In this document: in pieces, positions 33,662 through 36,000 of the stretch
Position numbering within the stretch: position 1 is the stretch's first letter
Layout: every line of letters starts with the position of its first letter
Assembly (NCBI GenBank): GCA_016234625.1
Contig: JACRBD010000132.1
Coordinates: 1 to 36,000, forward strand
Length of the DNA: 36,000 nt
Direction of reading: 5' to 3'
Source: Caulobacterales bacterium
GTDB lineage: Bacteria > Pseudomonadota > Alphaproteobacteria > Caulobacterales > Caulobacteraceae
Program-made: the position numbers and the translations under genes
The notes under the pieces: model-generated
What the model was told of the DNA's origin: nothing
The model's database searches: none
The model's input: the letters and a program-made list of their open reading frames with translations, nothing else

Positions 33662-34288
33662 CTAGTCCCGGCGAATCGGGAACTGCGGGCCCTTTTTCTT
33701 CGGCGGCTTGGGCGGCAGTTCCGAGCGCACATGGGTCGGCGTGGCCGGAGGATTGCAGCCCTTGGCCTCGCCCAGGCCCTTGAGATAGCCGCGGCGGATG
33801 CCGCCGGCGGTGATCGCCGCCCGCACCAGCTTGTCGTGCCGCTCGGCGCCGCTGAGCCTGCGCACCCAGCCGCGCAGGGGAATCAGGTCCTGGGCCGCGG
33901 AGGCCACCATTCCCAGGGCGGTATCCCCGGCCACGTCCCTGCCCTTGGCGATCAGCGCCCGGTCATCGGGCGAGGAGGGCTCGTCGATATCCGCTCCCAG
34001 GGCCTCGTTCAGCGGTCGCATCAGCGCGATCAGTTCGCTGCAGGTCGAGGGTTTGGGCCGCTTGTAGGGGTCGTCCAGGGCTTCCAGCAGGACTGGCGGG
34101 ATCTTCGACCGCAGCAGGTTCAGGTCGCGCATTGGCGCGCTTACCGCGCCGCCGACGCTCCCCCGGTTGATCTGGTCGGTCGTCCGGATTTCGGGTTCGC
34201 TCGGGGGAGGGGTGGACGGTCCGCTCACGGCGGTCGTGGCGCTCAGACAGAGCAGCAAAACAAGGGGAAAGACGGGGAGGTTGCGCAT
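33662..34288 (-). CDS. Exported hypothetical protein
   Basis: This 208-residue protein has a probable signal peptide (MRNLPVFPLVLLLCLSATTAVSG). The mature part is mostly helical (LLRSKIPPVLLEALDDPYKR, TCSELIALMRPLNEALGADI) and ends in a basic Lys/Pro-rich tail (PPKPPKKKGPQFPIRRD). Two cysteines (STCSEL and AKGCNPP) may pair. No family is recognised. I chose the ATG at 34286-34288, which gives a normal signal peptide; six upstream residues are possible. Confidence 0.7.
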   Translation of the reverse strand: MRNLPVFPLVLLLCLSATTAVSGPSTPPPSEPEIRTTDQINRGSVGGAVSAPMRDLNLLRSKIPPVLLEALDDPYKRPKPSTCSELIALMRPLNEALGADIDEPSSPDDRALIAKGRDVAGDTALGMVASAAQDLIPLRGWVRRLSGAERHDKLVRAAITAGGIRRGYLKGLGEAKGCNPPATPTHVRSELPPKPPKKKGPQFPIRRD

Positions 34289-34405
34289 GTGGCGGATGCT
34301 AACCACGGCCCGCGCGCCACGCCAAGCGTTCGGCGCTTGCGGCGCAGGGGGCCCGCCACTATGGTCCGCGCCGCTTTCAGGGGCGCCAGCCGGCGCCGCG
34401 CGAGC

Positions 34406-34480
34406 GGGCCGGTAGCTCAGTGGTAGAGCATTCGACTTTTAATCGAATGGTCGTGGGTTCGACCCCCACCCGGCCTACCA
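34406..34480 (+). tRNA. tRNA-Lys (anticodon UUU)
   Basis: The 75-base sequence folds as a complete tRNA with an encoded CCA end. The acceptor stem is GGGCCGG/CCGGCCT with one G-T pair. The D arm is GCTC...GAGC, and the anticodon stem is TTCGA/TCGAA around CTTTTAA (anticodon TTT). The T arm is GTGGG-TTCGACC-CCCAC. The TTT anticodon reads lysine codons AAA and AAG. Confidence 0.97.
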
Positions 34481-34639
34481 TGCTTGACGTCGTGACAATC
34501 GCTCGCGGCTGACCGACGGTGAAGCATGACTAGGCACATCCCAGACTTTGGCGTGCCGGACGATACGCTCGTGGCGGTGGTGGTCGGCGCGCCAAGGGCT
34601 CCGCGCCAATCCCCATGGCGACTCCTTAGCGCCTAACCC

Positions 34640-35608
34640 CTACTGCTGCTGTTGTTCCTGCTGCCGGCGCGCGTCGTCTCCGCCACGCCGGCGGCCGCCC
34701 GGGAAGGTGGGGCGGGCCAGGCGCAGGAATTCCGGCTCGGCCAACGCGGCCTTGGCGCGGCCCACGGACACCGCGACCGACAGATGGCTGTCCGCCTCGC
34801 CCTTGTAGACCCCCAGCGACGGCGGCACGTCGGCGTAGTCGCGGCCCACCGCCACGGCGATGTGGCGCTCACCCGTGAGCACGTTGTTGGTCGGGTCGAA
34901 GCCGGTCCAGCGGAGGGTCGGTAGAAAGACCTCGACCCAGGCGTGGGTGGCGTCGGGGTCGGAGCGGTCACCATGCTGGCGGTCGGTGAACAGATAGCCG
35001 GATACGTAGCGCGCCGGGATGCCCCAGCCCCGGCAGATGGCGATCATGATGTGGGCGAAGTCCTGGCAGACCCCCCGCCCGACCCCGAGAGCCAGGTCGA
35101 TCGGGCTGTCGGCGGAGGTGACCCCCGGGGCGTAGTCGAAGGCGCTGTAGAGCGCTTCGTTCAGCGCCCGCATGGCGGTCAGCGGATCCTTGTGCCGCAG
35201 GACGTCGAGGTTCTTCTCCTGGACGAACGCATCAAGCGCCGTCGAGGGGGTGGCGAAGCCGTGCGGCCTGAGGAAGTCGAAGCATTCGCCGCGCACGAAG
35301 TCGCCGCGCAAACGGTCCCATTCACCCATGTCGAGGGCCTGCGGCAGCACGGGATCGGGCTGGGTCTCCACCGCCGAGCGCGCCTCGATGCGCAGGGTGT
35401 CGTGCGATTGCGGCACGTCGAAATGGTAGACCGCGTTGCCGAAGCTGTCGGCGTAGGAGAACACCGGCGCCCGGGGGTCGAGGTCCAGCTCAAAGCTGAT
35501 CAGCCGCTGGCGGCCGCTCTTCTGGGGCTGCATGCGCAGCTCCATGACGCTTTCCCGAACCGGGCGCTCGTAGTGGTACTGGGTGACGTGGCGGACTTCC
35601 AGAAGCAT
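34640..35608 (-). CDS. Transglutaminase-like cysteine protease/amidase
   Basis: This 322-residue protein has a bacterial transglutaminase N-terminal domain (MLLEVRHVTQYHYERPVRES), then a catalytic transglutaminase core. The triad is visible as GVGRGVCQDFAHIM (Cys), DATHAWVEVFLP (His) and WTGFDPTNN (Asp). The C-terminal tail is basic and Gln-rich (DDARRQQEQQQQ). Such proteins are encoded with alpha-E and ATP-grasp proteins in a predicted peptide ligation/cleavage system. It overlaps the alpha-E gene by one base (TGATG). The substrate is unknown. Confidence 0.92.
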   Translation of the reverse strand: MLLEVRHVTQYHYERPVRESVMELRMQPQKSGRQRLISFELDLDPRAPVFSYADSFGNAVYHFDVPQSHDTLRIEARSAVETQPDPVLPQALDMGEWDRLRGDFVRGECFDFLRPHGFATPSTALDAFVQEKNLDVLRHKDPLTAMRALNEALYSAFDYAPGVTSADSPIDLALGVGRGVCQDFAHIMIAICRGWGIPARYVSGYLFTDRQHGDRSDPDATHAWVEVFLPTLRWTGFDPTNNVLTGERHIAVAVGRDYADVPPSLGVYKGEADSHLSVAVSVGRAKAALAEPEFLRLARPTFPGGRRRGGDDARRQQEQQQQ

Positions 35609-36000
35609 CAGGCTGGCAACTTCATTTCGAGGGAGTAGGCCACGAAGGTGTCAAAGATGGCGTCGTGGATCCGGGCGCATTCGCCGATCACCGTGGCCAG
35701 CAGGGCGCTGGCGCCCACCGACTCCAGTTCGTCGACATCGGCGTACTGCAGGCGCGCCTTGAGCCGGCCGGCGAGGCGCTCGGGAGTGGCCAGGCCCCCG
35801 GTTTCCACATGCCGCGAGACCCCCACCAGATGCTCCTCGATGCGGGTGGTGGCGAACCGGATCGAGCGGGGAAACTCCTCGTCGAAGACCAGGAACTCAA
35901 GGATGTGCCGGGGCTCGATCTCGGCGGTGTAGCGGCGCAGATAGGGTTCAAGGGCGCAGCCCATGCGCAGCAGGCTCATCAGGGCGATGCGGTCGGTGAC
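35608..36000 (-). CDS. Alpha-E domain protein, partial
   Basis: This is the C-terminal part of a helical alpha-E (DUF403) domain protein; its start lies beyond the right edge. Family features include MGCALEPYLRRYTAEIEPRH, ILEFLVFDEEFPRSIRFATT and the helical IHDAIFDTFVAYSLEM end. Alpha-E proteins occur with circularly permuted ATP-grasp and transglutaminase proteins, proposed to make and trim peptide bonds on an unknown substrate. It is translationally coupled to the downstream transglutaminase. An ATP-grasp gene would be expected just outside the window. Confidence 0.88.
   Translation of the reverse strand, partial: VTDRIALMSLLRMGCALEPYLRRYTAEIEPRHILEFLVFDEEFPRSIRFATTRIEEHLVGVSRHVETGGLATPERLAGRLKARLQYADVDELESVGASALLATVIGECARIHDAIFDTFVAYSLEMKLPA

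Noticed and set aside
34481-34639. Gap after tRNA-Lys searched for another RNA gene or small ORF
   Set aside because: No second tRNA fold, no ORF with a ribosome-binding site and no attachment-site-like repeat of the tRNA 3' end was visible.

Overview
The window is about 68% GC by eye and looks like a chromosomal segment of a Caulobacteraceae bacterium (Caulobacter or a close relative). The evidence is a Caulobacter-type flagellin island (flbA-like gene, flbT, flaF, three flagellins, flaG, a flmH/pseH-like gene, a flaEY-like gene), sigma-54 flagellar promoters with ftr-like and IHF-like sites, perfect CtrA boxes (TTAA-N7-TTAA), GANTC methylation sites in promoters, and an alphaproteobacterial LexA box (GTTC-N7-GTTC). 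I see no insertion sequence, prophage, CRISPR array or rRNA. No gene-free gap exceeds about 300 bases; the longest are 4827-5088 (flagellin regulatory DNA) and 15621-15823 (ssb promoter).

Layout. 1-950: the 5' part of a MoxR-type AAA+ ATPase (minus) and a 57-residue protein with an ETFPASDP motif. 1007-10938: the flagellar filament island. A TPR/glycosyltransferase-like protein diverges from flbT-flaF across a CtrA box. Two flagellins with near-identical promoter architecture follow, then flaG, a third, differently controlled flagellin, a PseH-like acetyltransferase for flagellin sugar, and a large FlaEY-like beta-propeller protein. FlbT is a post-transcriptional regulator of flagellin, and the flagellin and flaG leaders here carry A-rich-loop hairpins that could be its targets.

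10961-13228: a membrane-anchored winged-helix/ankyrin regulator, with helically phased AAAGTC repeats in front of it, diverges from three small exported cysteine-containing proteins that I cannot assign. This is the least explained part of the window. 13290-15620: an MFS transporter, a membrane-anchored protein and a lipoprotein.

15678-20184: ssb, behind a promoter holding LexA, CtrA and GANTC sites, then an overlapping SDR-DoxX / DUF2269 / HAD series, an EamA exporter, and sodC-DUF3147 on the minus strand. 20866-25524: gyrA (TTG start), coaD and two small genes. 26235-29008: three tandem cyclophilins and an HD-like protein. 28980-31264 (minus): a CVNH-beta/gamma-crystallin exported protein, an endonuclease/exonuclease/phosphatase protein and a lipoprotein. 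31364-33567: queA-tgt, the queuosine pair, followed by two palindromic repeats. 33662-36000: a periplasmic hypothetical protein, tRNA-Lys(UUU), and a transglutaminase/alpha-E pair cut by the window edge.

Most long antisense reading frames are high-GC shadows and were left out. Family names come from recognised motifs, not from database searches.
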